From positions 62,001 to 126,000 of the forward strand of contig NZ_FWFZ01000005.1 in the NCBI RefSeq assembly GCF_900172355.1: 64,000 nucleotides of DNA, in the 5' to 3' direction. The position numbers and the translations under genes are program-made. This DNA comes from Roseisalinus antarcticus (GTDB taxonomy: Bacteria; Pseudomonadota; Alphaproteobacteria; Rhodobacterales; Rhodobacteraceae). Below, piece after piece: positions 1 to 9,755 of this stretch. Under the pieces are notes generated by a model. That model was not told the DNA's origin, ran no database searches, and saw nothing but the letters and a program-made list of their open reading frames with translations. Position 1 is the stretch's first letter, and every line of letters starts with the position of its first letter.

Positions 1-575
1 ACGGCGGCCCAGGTGCCGATCACGTCGCCGGTCATCCGGTGCGCATGATAGGTGTCGAACCGAAGCGACAGGTTGGGGGCCGCGACATCCTCGAGCACAG
101 CGAGCGCGACGGAGTAGTCGTCGAGAAAGGCGCCGGGCAGGTCGTCGCCGCAGACCGGCTCGATGGTCAGCTGGACGGCGGGATCCTGGGAGGCGGCCCA
201 GGCGACGTTTCGGGCGAAGGTCTCGCCGGCCTCCGGCCCTTCCCCGACACCGGCGACCAGATGCATGCGTTCGGCGCCCAGCGCCCGGGCGGACCGGCAG
301 GCCCGGGTCCAGTCCGTGCGGAACCGCGCCTCGGCGCCCGGCAGCGCCGCGGAGGCCTGCAGGCTGGAGGGGTCGGCCCCGTCAGCGGGCGGGCAGGTGA
401 TCGACGCCAGGGCCAGGCCGTGCCGGGACAGGGCGGCGGCGATCGGGGCCTCGTCCGCCTCGGCCGGATCATGGATCTCGACCGCTTCGAAACCGGCCTG
501 CGCGGCCGCGGCGAACCGCTCCATCATCGGGCGTTCGGTGAACAGCATCGACAGGTTCGCGCAGACACGGAGCAT
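1..575 (-). CDS. hyi: Hydroxypyruvate isomerase-like sugar isomerase, C-terminus cut by window edge
   Basis: A reading frame runs from an ATG at 575 off the left edge without a stop, giving 191 residues. It looks like the TIM-barrel Hyi family, which interconverts hydroxypyruvate and tartronate semialdehyde in glyoxylate metabolism. Visible family marks are NLSMLFTE at residues 7-14, GFEAVEIHDP at 29-38, an IEP motif with the likely catalytic/metal Glu at 139, and FDTYHAHRMTGD at 173-184. The middle (about residues 60-100) departs from textbook Hyi, so it could be a related sugar-phosphate isomerase/epimerase with another substrate. The second catalytic Glu would lie beyond the window. It reads away from the DUF1285 gene. 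Confidence 0.75.
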   Translation of the reverse strand, partial: MLRVCANLSMLFTERPMMERFAAAAQAGFEAVEIHDPAEADEAPIAAALSRHGLALASITCPPADGADPSSLQASAALPGAEARFRTDWTRACRSARALGAERMHLVAGVGEGPEAGETFARNVAWAASQDPAVQLTIEPVCGDDLPGAFLDDYSVALAVLEDVAAPNLSLRFDTYHAHRMTGDVIGTWAA

Positions 576-638
576 GGTAGGATGTATGGCCCGCCCCGGT
601 CGGAGTCGCAATCCCGGCCCGCCAGAGCCGGATCTCAG

Positions 639-1202
639 TCAGCCCAGATCGGCAGCGGGAATGATCGGAAAGAAGACGCCGGCAGACCGCAGGCCAAACC
701 AATCCTGACCCTCGTGCGGCTCGGTCACGCCGATGTCAACAAGCCGGTAAAAGCTCTTGCGGTCGATCAGCGCCTCGAGATTGCGGCGGACGAGGATGTA
801 GGGGCTGGGCTCTCCGGTTTCGGGGTCGCGCTCCACCCGGATGGGGTGATCGGCGCCTGCGAGCGCGGTATCGCCGACGTTGGTGGTGAACAGCAGACCC
901 TCGGGGCGGACGTCGAAATCGACAGCCACGAAGGGCGCGTCCTCGACCGTGATGCGGACCTTTTCCACCGGCGTGACAAGAGCATAGTCGTCACCGTCCT
1001 TGCGCAGGATGGTCGAGAAGAGCCGCACCAGTTCCGGCCGCCCGATTGGCGTGCCGAGGTAGAACCAGGTGCCGTCCCGCGCGATGCGGATGTCGAGCGC
1101 ACCGCAATCGGGCGGGTCCCAGTCCTCGACCGGCGGAAGGCCACTTTTGGCGGCAGCCCGGGCGGACGTCGCCAGGCTTTCGGCGGAAATAGTCACGTCC
1201 AT
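639..1202 (-). CDS. DUF1285 family protein
   Basis: A 187-residue cytosolic protein with no signal peptide or membrane segment. It resembles the DUF1285 family of Proteobacteria, small beta-rich proteins of unknown role. Recognisable stretches are PPVEDWDPPDCGALDIRI near the N-terminus, GTWFYLGTPIGRPELVRLFS and the C-terminal YRLVDIG. I chose the ATG at 1202 rather than 1211 because the AAGGGG sequence is then properly spaced; it abuts the 1211 ATG. It is divergent from the MoxR gene, sharing an 85-bp gap that presumably carries both promoters. No function can be inferred beyond the family name. Confidence 0.8.
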   Translation of the reverse strand: MDVTISAESLATSARAAAKSGLPPVEDWDPPDCGALDIRIARDGTWFYLGTPIGRPELVRLFSTILRKDGDDYALVTPVEKVRITVEDAPFVAVDFDVRPEGLLFTTNVGDTALAGADHPIRVERDPETGEPSPYILVRRNLEALIDRKSFYRLVDIGVTEPHEGQDWFGLRSAGVFFPIIPAADLG

Positions 1203-1287
1203 GTGTCGCATCCCCTTTTGCCATTGGGGTCAGTCAGAATATCTGGTTCCATACCCCAAGACCTAGGGCTTTCGAGGAGACATTGCC

Positions 1288-2291
<1,004 letters not shown>

Positions 2292-2295
<4 letters not shown>

Positions 2296-3164
2296 GCGAT
2301 CCGCACCTCCTCAGACAGGGCGCGGAGGAGATCGCCGCGCCGTTCCCGGCCCTTCTGGTAGAGGCCGAGCATCTGGCGACCACGGTTCTGCTGGGCGAGC
2401 ACGGCCGCCGGCGGGCCGGGCTCGGCGACGATTTCTGGCAATACCGCCCTGCGCTGCCGTTCGACGAGGCGCGGATGATCGACTGGCGCCGCTCGGGCCG
2501 CGCCGATACCGCCTTCGTGCGCGAGCGCGAGTGGCAGATCGCGCAATCGGTGATCCTCTGGGTCGATCAGAGCGCGTCGATGTCCTTCGGCTCGCGCACC
2601 GACGGGCCGACCAAGGGCCACCGCGCGAAGGTGCTGGCGCTGGCGGCCGCGGTGCTGATGCTGCGGGCGGGCGAACGGGTTGGCCTGACCGGTCTGCGCC
2701 TGCCTCCGCGCAGCGGCGAGGGGCAGTTGCTGCGCATGGCGGCCCTGCTGTCCGAGGACCATGACGTCGACTACGGCGCCCCCGAGGCCGGCGGCATGCT
2801 GCCCCATTCGCGGGCGCTGTTCGTCTCGGATTTCCTCGGCGACATCGCCCCGGTCGAGGCGGCACTGACCAAGGCCGCCGATCGCGGGGTCCGGGGCGCC
2901 CTGCTGCAGGTCCTCGACCCGCAGGAGGAGGCCTTTCCGTTCGAGGGCCGCACGATCTTCGAAAGCATGTCGGGCAGCCTGCGGCACGAGACGCTGAAGG
3001 CCCGTGACCTCAAGGACCGTTATCTGGCGCGGCTGGCCGAACGCAAGGACAGGCTCGACACGCTGGCCCGGCGCACTGGGTGGCAGTTCAGCACCCATCA
3101 CACCGGGGACAGCGGCGCCGCGGCGCTCTTGTGGATCCATGGCGCGATGGAGCGGCGGAGCTGA
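2292..3164 (+). CDS. DUF58 domain protein (MoxR partner)
   Basis: 290 residues starting at GTG, overlapping the end of the MoxR gene. It carries the DUF58 signature region ([14 protein letters not shown], residues about 57-70) followed by a VWA-like segment with a [10 protein letters not shown] motif resembling a MIDAS DxSxS site. Proteins of this family are putative substrates or partners of MoxR ATPases, in operons linked to envelope stress or metal-centre assembly. No membrane segment is visible, so it is probably cytosolic or peripheral. Its stop overlaps the next ATG by one base (TGATG). Confidence 0.9.
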
Positions 3165-5932
3165 TGTGGACCGTGGGATCTCTGGGCTTCGCCGCGCCCT
3201 GGCTGTTGCTGGGGCTGGTGGTCTTGCCGGTGCTGTGGCTGCTGCTGCGCGCGGTGCCGCCGGCGCCGATACGGCGGCGCTTTCCGGGGGTCGCGCTGCT
3301 TCTGGGCCTCGCCGACAGCGAAACCCAGACGGACCGCACGCCCTGGTGGCTGCTGCTGCTGCGGATGCTGGCCGTGGCCGCGGTGATCCTGGGCTTCGCC
3401 GGCCCGGTGCTGAACCCGCAGGTCGACCGGCCGGGATCGGGGCCACTTCTGGTGCTGGTGGACGGCACCTGGGCCGATGCCCGCGACTGGGAGCGGCGGA
3501 CCGACCGGGTGGCCGCCGCGCTGGGCGATGCCTCGCGCGAGGGGCGCAGCGCGGCTCTGGTCTCGCTGACCGACCTGCCCCCCGGGGGCCTGTCGTTCCA
3601 GGCGGCCGATGCGGTCTCTGCCCGGCTGCCCTCGCTGGAGCCCGCCGCGTGGGAGCCCGACCCCGAGGCCGTCGCCGACTGGGCCGCGGGCCTTGAGGGG
3701 TCGTTCGGCACGTTCTGGCTGTCCGACGGGCTTGCCCGCGACGGCCGCGACGACCTGCTGGGTGCGCTGGAGACCCACGGCACAGTCACCGTGTTCGAGA
3801 GCCCGCGGGCGCTGATGGCCCTGCGGCCCGTCCGTTTCGAGGAGGACGCGGTCGCCGTCACCGCCCTGCGCACCGACACCGGCGCGGTGCGCGAGGCGGA
3901 CCTCGCCGCCATGGGGCTTGACCCTGCGGGCGTCGAACGGCGGCTTGCCGGGGTGCCGATCACCTGGCCGGCCGACGCGGCAGAGGCCGAGGTGCAATTG
4001 TCCCTGCCGCCCGAATTGCGCAACCGGATCACCCGGTTCGAGATCGCCGGCGTGCGCTCTGCCGGGGCGGTGACGCTCGCCGATGACGCCCTGCGCCGGC
4101 GCGAGGTCGCCCTGATCGCCGGCCGCGAAGGCCGCGAGGCGCTGGAGCTTCTTGACCCGCTGCACTACCTGCGCGAGGCGCTGGAGCCGACAGCCGACCT
4201 GGTGGCGGGCGACCTGACGGATGTGCTTTTGGCGAACCCGGATGTGATCGTTTTCGCCGACGTGGCCGTGCTCGCACCCGGAGAGGCGGCAGACGTGCTC
4301 TCCTGGGTCGAGAACGGCGGGATGCTGCTGCGCTTTGCCGGGCCGCGGCTGGCTGCCTCCGACATCAGCATCACCGAAGAGGACCCGTTGATGCCGGTGC
4401 GGCTGCGGGCCGGCGGCCGGTCGGTCGGCGGCGCGATGAGCTGGGGAGAGCCCAAGACCCTTGACGCCTTTGCCGACGAGTCGCCCTTTGTCGGCCTTCC
4501 GGTGCCCGAGGACGTGACGGTCAATGCGCAGGTGATGGCGCAGCCCGACCCGTCGCTGGCGGACCGGGTGATCGCCCAGCTTGCCGACGGCACGCCGCTG
4601 GTCACCCGCAAGCCGGTCGGCAACGGGCAGGTCGTGCTGTTCCATGTCACCGCCAACGCGGAATGGTCGACGCTGCCGCTGTCCGGTCTCTTCGTCCGGA
4701 TGCTTGAGAGACTGGCCGTCTCGACCCGCCCGACAAGCCCCGACGCCGAGGAACTGACCGGAACCACCTGGCAGCCCCGCGAGGTCCTGAGCGCCTTCGG
4801 CCGGATCGAAAACGCAGACGATCTGCCCGGCGTCGCCGGAGAGCGTCTGGCCGAGGGCGGGCCCGGACCGGACCTGCCGCCCGGGCTCTATGCCAGCGAC
4901 GGCCGGTCGATCGCGGTCAACGTGATCGACGCGGAGCGGACGCTGACCGCAGCCTCCTGGCCCGCCCGGATCGTCGTGGAGGGATTGAACGTGACACGCG
5001 AAACCGTGCTCAAGGGGTGGCTCCTGGCGGGCGCTCTTGCGTTGCTTCTGGTGGACATCCTGGCGTCGCTGGCCCTGTCGGGCCGGCTGCGCGGGCCCCG
5101 CGCGGCGGCGGCCGGGCTTGCCGCGCTCCTGGTCCTGGCGGGCGTCCCAGACGGCGCCCGGGCCCAGTCCGAGGCCGACCGGCTGGCGGTTCGCTCCACC
5201 TCCGAGGTGGTGCTCGCCCATGTCCTGACCGGGGACGAGACCGTCGACAGCGTGGCCGCGGCCGGGCTGCGCGGCCTGTCGAACGTCCTCTTCCAGCGCA
5301 CCTCGATCGAGCCCGCCGCGCCGCTTGGCGTGAATATCGAAACCGACGAGCTGGCCTTCTTCCCGCTGCTCTACTGGCCGGTGACCACCGATCAGCAGAT
5401 CCCGTCCTCGCAGGCCTATGACAAGCTGAACCGCTACCTGCGCTCGGGCGGGATGATCGTCTTCGACACCCGCGACGCGGATCTTGCCGGGTTCGGCTCT
5501 GCCACGCCGGAAGGTCGGCGCCTTCAGGCCCTCGCGCGTCCGCTGGACATCCCGCAGCTGGAGCCGCTGCCGCCGGACCACGTGCTGACCCGGACCTTCT
5601 ACCTGCTGCAGGATTTCCCCGGGCGTCATGCCGGCCGGGAGCTTTGGGTCGAGGCGGCGCCACCGGATGCCGAGCTGGTGGAGGGAATGCCGTTCCGCGA
5701 CCTCAACGACGGGGTGACGCCGGTGGTGATCGGCGGCAATGACTGGGCCGCCGCCTGGGCCGTCGACGAGACCGGCGCCTACCTGCTGCCGGTCGGGCGC
5801 GGCATGGCCGGAGAGCGGCAACGGGAGCTGGCCTACAGATTCGGCGTCAACCTAGTGATGCATGTGCTGACCGGGAACTACAAATCGGACCAGGTGCACG
5901 TGCCCGCCCTGCTGGACCGGCTGGGCCAGTGA
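3164..5932 (+). CDS. BatA N-terminal / DUF4159 membrane protein
   Basis: 922 residues. The start is the ATG at 3164, which shares its first base with the stop of the DUF58 gene; an upstream extension would overlap that gene. The N-terminus has the BatA-type arrangement of two membrane segments (about residues 7-28 and 57-78) separated by an RRRFPG stretch. A long periplasmic-looking region follows, then further hydrophobic segments around residues 610-665, then a C-terminal DUF4159 domain of about 230 residues (VLAHVLTGDETVDSV onward). DUF4159 proteins in alphaproteobacteria accompany MoxR/DUF58 genes; their biochemical role is not established. A gap of 43 bases precedes the last gene of the operon. 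Confidence 0.88.
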   Translation: MWTVGSLGFAAPWLLLGLVVLPVLWLLLRAVPPAPIRRRFPGVALLLGLADSETQTDRTPWWLLLLRMLAVAAVILGFAGPVLNPQVDRPGSGPLLVLVDGTWADARDWERRTDRVAAALGDASREGRSAALVSLTDLPPGGLSFQAADAVSARLPSLEPAAWEPDPEAVADWAAGLEGSFGTFWLSDGLARDGRDDLLGALETHGTVTVFESPRALMALRPVRFEEDAVAVTALRTDTGAVREADLAAMGLDPAGVERRLAGVPITWPADAAEAEVQLSLPPELRNRITRFEIAGVRSAGAVTLADDALRRREVALIAGREGREALELLDPLHYLREALEPTADLVAGDLTDVLLANPDVIVFADVAVLAPGEAADVLSWVENGGMLLRFAGPRLAASDISITEEDPLMPVRLRAGGRSVGGAMSWGEPKTLDAFADESPFVGLPVPEDVTVNAQVMAQPDPSLADRVIAQLADGTPLVTRKPVGNGQVVLFHVTANAEWSTLPLSGLFVRMLERLAVSTRPTSPDAEELTGTTWQPREVLSAFGRIENADDLPGVAGERLAEGGPGPDLPPGLYASDGRSIAVNVIDAERTLTAASWPARIVVEGLNVTRETVLKGWLLAGALALLLVDILASLALSGRLRGPRAAAAGLAALLVLAGVPDGARAQSEADRLAVRSTSEVVLAHVLTGDETVDSVAAAGLRGLSNVLFQRTSIEPAAPLGVNIETDELAFFPLLYWPVTTDQQIPSSQAYDKLNRYLRSGGMIVFDTRDADLAGFGSATPEGRRLQALARPLDIPQLEPLPPDHVLTRTFYLLQDFPGRHAGRELWVEAAPPDAELVEGMPFRDLNDGVTPVVIGGNDWAAAWAVDETGAYLLPVGRGMAGERQRELAYRFGVNLVMHVLTGNYKSDQVHVPALLDRLGQ

Positions 5933-5975
5933 GACCGCGACGCAGTGACCGCTGCCTGACAGCGTTGGAGATATC

Positions 5976-8036
5976 TTGACCGGAACCGTGATCCTCGACC
6001 CTCTCGTGCCAACCTGGCTTCTGGCCGCCGTCGGTGCGCTGGCGCTTTTGCTCGTGGCGTTCGCGATCTGGCGGCGGCTGGCGGGCTGGTGGCTGCGCGG
6101 GCTTGCGGCCATCGCCCTGCTCGCGGCGATCGCCAACCCCTCGCTGCAACGGGAGGAGCGCGACGCCCTCTCCGACATAGTGCTGGCCGTGGTGGACCAG
6201 AGCGCGAGCCAGCGGATCGGCGACCGGTCCGAGCAGACCGCCGCGGCGCTGGCATCGCTTGAGGCGGAGGTCGACCGGCTGGAGAACACCGAGCTTCGCG
6301 TCGTCCCGCTCGGGGATGCCGAGGGCGATGGTGGGACGCTTCTGATGACGGCACTCTCCGAGGCGCTGGCAGAGGAGCCGCAGGCGCGGGTCGCGGGGAT
6401 CTTCCTGCTGACCGACGGTCGGCTGCATGACGCGGGCCGCGCCCCCGACGGCTTTCCGGCGCCGCTGCATGCCGTGCTGTCGGGGCGCGACGGCGATTGG
6501 GACCGGCGGCTGGTGCTGAAGAACGCACCGGCGTTCGGGATCCTGGGCGAGCCGGTCACGCTGACGCTGCGGATCGAGGACCAGGGCGCGGCGCCGGAGG
6601 CCGAGACCGTTCCGCTGACCATCGCGATCGACGGCGACACGCCGATGAGTTTCGACGTGCCTCTGAACGAGGATATGGAGCTGCCCGTGACCCTGCCCCA
6701 TGGCGGGATGAACGTGCTGCAATTCGCGACCCCGGTCCTCGACAGCGAGTTGACCGGCCGCAACAACGCGGCCGTCCTGCAGATCAACGGGGTCCGGGAC
6801 CGCCTGCGGGTGCTGCTGGTCTCGGGCGAGCCGCATCCCGGCGAGCGGACCTGGCGCAACCTGCTGAAGTCGGATTCCTCGGTCGACCTGGTGCATTTCA
6901 CCATCCTGCGCCCGCCCGAAAAGCAGGACGGGGTGCCGGTGGACGAGCTCTCGCTCATCGCCTTCCCGACGCGCGAGCTGTTCCTGGAGAAGATCGACGA
7001 ATTCGACCTGATCATCTTCGACCGCTACAAGCGGCGCGGGATCCTGCCGGCGATCTATCTCGACAACATCCGCTCCTACGTCGAGACCGGCGGGGCGGTC
7101 CTGGTCGCGGCGGGGCCCGATTTCGCCAGCGCGGATTCGCTCTATCGCTCGCCGCTGGGCGAGATGCTGCCCGGCGCGCCCACCGCCCGGGTCTATGAGG
7201 AGGGGTTCATGCCGCTGCTGTCCGCCCTCGGCCAGCGCCACCCCGTGACCGAGGGGCTGGAGACGGCCGAGGGCGAAAACGCCCCCGGCTGGGGCCGGTG
7301 GTTCCGGCAGATCGAGGTCGAGGCCCTGCCCCGCTCGCAGGTGCTGATGACCGGGATCGACGACCGCCCGCTGCTGATGCTCGACCGCTACGGCGAGGGG
7401 CGCGTGGCGCTGATGGCGTCCGACCAGATCTGGCTCTGGAACCGTGGGTTCGAGAGCGGCGGGCCGCAGTTGGAGCTGTTGCGCCGGCTGGCGCACTGGA
7501 TGATGAAGGAACCGCAGCTGGAGGAAGAGGCGCTGTGGGTCGAGCCCAACGGCCAGACGATGCGGGTGGTCCGGCGGTCGCTGTCCGAAACGGTCGGCGA
7601 CGTGACGGTGACCCATCCCGACGGCAGCGAGACCGTGCTGAGCCTGGAGGAGGTCAGCCCTGGCCGGTTCGAGACAATCTGGGAAGCGCCGGAGATGGGG
7701 CTTTACCGGCTGACGGACGGGGAACTCGACAGCGTGATCGCCCTTGGCCCGTCCGCGCCGGCGGAATTCGAGCAGACGATCGCCAGCGGCGAAGAGCTTG
7801 CCCCCTTCGTGGAGGGCACCCGCGGCGGGGTGGTCTCGATGGAGGACGGCGCCATGGACGTGCGGCAGGTGCGCGAAGGCCGGCCGGCGGCGGGACGTGG
7901 CTGGCTTGGGATCACCCCGAGTGGGGCTTACCTGACGGCCGATATCACGATCACGCCGCTGCTGCCGGCCTGGCTGTTCCTGCTGCTGGCGGCCGGGCTC
8001 GTGATCGGGGCTTGGCTGCGCGAGGGCCGCCGGTAG
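5976..8036 (+). CDS. Large membrane protein of the MoxR/DUF58/DUF4159 operon
   Basis: 686 residues. The start is TTG at 5976, supported by GGAG five bases upstream. Two N-terminal membrane segments (about residues 12-52) and one C-terminal segment (about 658-678, LLPAWLFLLLAAGLVIG) bracket a large middle region with VDQSASQRIGD, a degenerate MIDAS-like motif at about residues 73-83. A glutamine amidotransferase-like Rossmann region (RVLLVSGEPHPGERTWRNLL) follows. Together with the DUF4159 protein it resembles paired Bat-like membrane partners of MoxR ATPases, but the substrate is unknown. Last gene of the operon; the downstream gap holds a dispersed repeat copy. Confidence 0.85.
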   Translation: MTGTVILDPLVPTWLLAAVGALALLLVAFAIWRRLAGWWLRGLAAIALLAAIANPSLQREERDALSDIVLAVVDQSASQRIGDRSEQTAAALASLEAEVDRLENTELRVVPLGDAEGDGGTLLMTALSEALAEEPQARVAGIFLLTDGRLHDAGRAPDGFPAPLHAVLSGRDGDWDRRLVLKNAPAFGILGEPVTLTLRIEDQGAAPEAETVPLTIAIDGDTPMSFDVPLNEDMELPVTLPHGGMNVLQFATPVLDSELTGRNNAAVLQINGVRDRLRVLLVSGEPHPGERTWRNLLKSDSSVDLVHFTILRPPEKQDGVPVDELSLIAFPTRELFLEKIDEFDLIIFDRYKRRGILPAIYLDNIRSYVETGGAVLVAAGPDFASADSLYRSPLGEMLPGAPTARVYEEGFMPLLSALGQRHPVTEGLETAEGENAPGWGRWFRQIEVEALPRSQVLMTGIDDRPLLMLDRYGEGRVALMASDQIWLWNRGFESGGPQLELLRRLAHWMMKEPQLEEEALWVEPNGQTMRVVRRSLSETVGDVTVTHPDGSETVLSLEEVSPGRFETIWEAPEMGLYRLTDGELDSVIALGPSAPAEFEQTIASGEELAPFVEGTRGGVVSMEDGAMDVRQVREGRPAAGRGWLGITPSGAYLTADITITPLLPAWLFLLLAAGLVIGAWLREGRR

Positions 8037-8054
8037 CGCATGTGTCTGCGGACA

Positions 8055-8091
8055 GGAGCCCCCGGCGGGAGTTTTCCGGCCAAGATGAAGG
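8055..8091 (+). repeat. Dispersed hairpin-tail repeat, copy 1
   Basis: GAGCC followed by CCCGGCGGGAGTTTTCCGG and CCAAGATGAAGG. Nearly identical to the copy at 26591-26630 on the other strand. It lies in the 76-bp gap after the MoxR operon, facing a convergent gene. Confidence 0.7.
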
Positions 8092-8112
8092 GGGCGGTCT
8101 CGCCCGGGGCTG

Positions 8113-8472
8113 TCAACGCGTCGTCTGGTCCAGCGGGACCATCGTCGTCCCGGTGTTCCAGCCGTCGGTGTTGCAGCGGGCGCGGATGTGGACCTCGGCC
8201 AGGTCAGGGGGGATCGTGACGCCGGTCAGGCTGCGGGTGAAGGGCTGTTCAGTTTCATGGGGGTGCAGGAGCTCTCGGGTGCCGAGGGGGGTGCCGTCGG
8301 GCGCCTCGAGCCGCCAGGCGTCGGCGTAGTGCTCCCAGCCGGTGTCCGGGTGCAGCAGGGTAACCGAGACCTGCCAGCCGGCGCCGGTCTGTTCGACCGT
8401 CACGGCGGTGATTTCTGGCGGATCGGCGAAGGCGGCGGGGGCCGCGAGGATTATCGGGAGGACCAGGCGCAT
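8113..8472 (-). CDS. Small exported protein of unknown function
   Basis: 119 residues with a short signal peptide (MRLVLPIILAAPAAFA, cleavage near residue 16), so probably periplasmic. The mature part is rich in beta-type sequence and contains HPDTGWEHYADAW around residues 41-53, a recurring stretch in small Rhodobacteraceae exported proteins of unknown role. Two cysteines are absent, so no disulfide or heme binding is expected. It faces the MoxR operon and is separated from the DUF599 gene upstream by 56 bases; whether they share a transcript is unclear. I do not recognise a named family. Confidence 0.75.
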   Translation of the reverse strand: MRLVLPIILAAPAAFADPPEITAVTVEQTGAGWQVSVTLLHPDTGWEHYADAWRLEAPDGTPLGTRELLHPHETEQPFTRSLTGVTIPPDLAEVHIRARCNTDGWNTGTTMVPLDQTTR

Positions 8473-8528
8473 GGGCAGGAGGGTAGCATCGGTTCACACG
8501 GCGGCCGGTCACCTTTGCGTCAGCTGCC

Positions 8529-9218
8529 TCAACGCAGGATGATGCTGCGCGGCTGGGAGGCGAATTCGCGGCTCAGAACGACCCAGGTGGCGGCGATGGC
8601 GGCCGCGGCCAGCGCGGCGGGCCCGAGAAACCAGGCGACCACGGCCAGCGCGAAATAGACCGCCCGCAGGCCCCGGTTGAAGTTGATCGCCGCGCGGATG
8701 TTGAGCTCTGCCGCGCGGGCGGCCAGGGGCAGGACATTCACGTCTTCGGGGTCGTTCGGGACAGCCGCCATGACCACGGCGCAATAGCCGAAGACCCGGT
8801 TGGCCCAGACGAACCGCAGGAACCCCTGCGAGAGAAAGAGCGCCACCACCAGCAGCTTGATCTGCCACAGCAGGGTCGGCGCGTGTTCGGTCGTCAGATC
8901 CTCGGCCAGACCGGAGAGCGGATCGGTGTTGCCCACCAGGGCCAGAACGCCGCCGATCGCGAGGATGCAGGTGGAGGCGAAGAAATTCGTTCCCTGCCGC
9001 AGGGACGACAGGATCTGGCTGTCGAAGATGCGCACGTCGCGGGCGGCGAAGCTGCGCATCCAGTCGCGGCGATACTCTGCCATCAGCGTCGAGACGGAGG
9101 GTCGCCGGGCCGGCGGATGCTCGATCACGAAGCCCGTCAAGCCGGCGCAGGCGAAGGTCAACGCCAGGGCGGCGAGGTCCCAGGGCCACAGCAGCGCGAG
9201 AAGATCGTCGATGGGCAT
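8529..9218 (-). CDS. DUF599 family membrane protein
   Basis: 229 residues with about four membrane segments (near residues 12-30, 75-97, 110-132 and 185-215). It matches the DUF599 family: a conserved RDVRIFDSQIL stretch after the first helix, then SSLRQGTNFFAS and later NRVFGYCAVVMAA. The function of the family is unknown; it is an inner-membrane protein. The ATG at 9218 overlaps the stop of the CopD-like gene by one base (TGATG), so both are likely co-translated from one message. Confidence 0.88.
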   Translation of the reverse strand: MPIDDLLALLWPWDLAALALTFACAGLTGFVIEHPPARRPSVSTLMAEYRRDWMRSFAARDVRIFDSQILSSLRQGTNFFASTCILAIGGVLALVGNTDPLSGLAEDLTTEHAPTLLWQIKLLVVALFLSQGFLRFVWANRVFGYCAVVMAAVPNDPEDVNVLPLAARAAELNIRAAINFNRGLRAVYFALAVVAWFLGPAALAAAAIAATWVVLSREFASQPRSIILR

Positions 9219-9628
9219 CAGAACGGTTTGAACACCACGACCCAGAGGATCGCGATGACCACCAGGACGCTGACCTCGTTGTAGATACGCAGGTAGCGGT
9301 CGGTTTCCTCGAACGTGCCGCGCCGGGCGCGGATCACCAGCATCCCCGTCCAGACGTAATGCGCGATCAGCAGCGCCACCAGCGCCAGCTTGGTCCAGAC
9401 CCAGGCCGGAAAGCCCCAGGCCCAGGCCAGCCACAGCCCGGTGCCGATCGCGATCACGCCGAGGCCGGCGGAAAACCGGAACAGACGGATGGTGAGGTCG
9501 CCCGTCGGACCGAAGGCCCCGGTCGCCGCGTGTTCGCGTTTCCAGAAGATGAGCGCACGGGGCACGGCGAAGATCCCCGTCATCCAGCCCATGACGCACA
9601 GCAGGTGTATGACCTTGACCCAATCCAT
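9218..9628 (-). CDS. CopD-like / HemJ-like integral membrane protein
   Basis: 136 residues when started at the ATG at 9628 (MDWVKVIHLLCVMGWMTGIF), which matches the usual N-terminus of CopD/UPF0093-like proteins. An in-frame ATG at 9718 would add 30 residues but lies one base from the operator at 9720-9734 and lacks a clear ribosome binding site, so I prefer the shorter form. About four membrane helices carry His8, in the position of a possible heme or copper ligand. The family includes copper-handling CopD and the protoporphyrinogen oxidase HemJ; motifs here do not decide between them. Coupled to the DUF599 gene. Confidence 0.75.
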   Translation of the reverse strand: MDWVKVIHLLCVMGWMTGIFAVPRALIFWKREHAATGAFGPTGDLTIRLFRFSAGLGVIAIGTGLWLAWAWGFPAWVWTKLALVALLIAHYVWTGMLVIRARRGTFEETDRYLRIYNEVSVLVVIAILWVVVFKPF

Positions 9629-9719
9629 GACCAAGCTGTGCCGCGATGCAGCGGCGGGCACAAGGGCCTTGGCGGCCAGCCCCGCGATGGGAGATTGCAA
9701 CAGGGTCGAATTGCTCATA

Positions 9720-9734
9720 TGATCTTACCAATCA
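9720..9734. promoter_or_regulatory. Putative FCD-GntR operator upstream of glcD
   Basis: TGATCTTACCAATCA is an imperfect dyad (TGAT-N7-ATCA) containing the ACCAAT half-site typical of PdhR/LldR/GlcC-type regulators. It differs at one position from TGATCTGACCAATCA at 34290-34304, upstream of the FCD-GntR gene in this window. It ends 21 bases before the glcD start codon. Confidence 0.6.
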
Positions 9735-9755
9735 CAAGGGATGGAGGCCCGCGCC

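Noticed and set aside
3098-5821. A 907-residue open frame on the minus strand, opposite the DUF4159 gene
   Set aside because: It is composed of Gln, Arg, His, Gly and Pro in the way antisense GC-rich frames are, lacks any domain and lies fully opposite a gene with clear membrane and domain structure.
5847-7616. A 589-residue minus-strand frame opposite the large membrane protein
   Set aside because: Shadow frame in GC-rich DNA; no motif or start signal, and the plus-strand protein has recognisable membrane segments and motifs.
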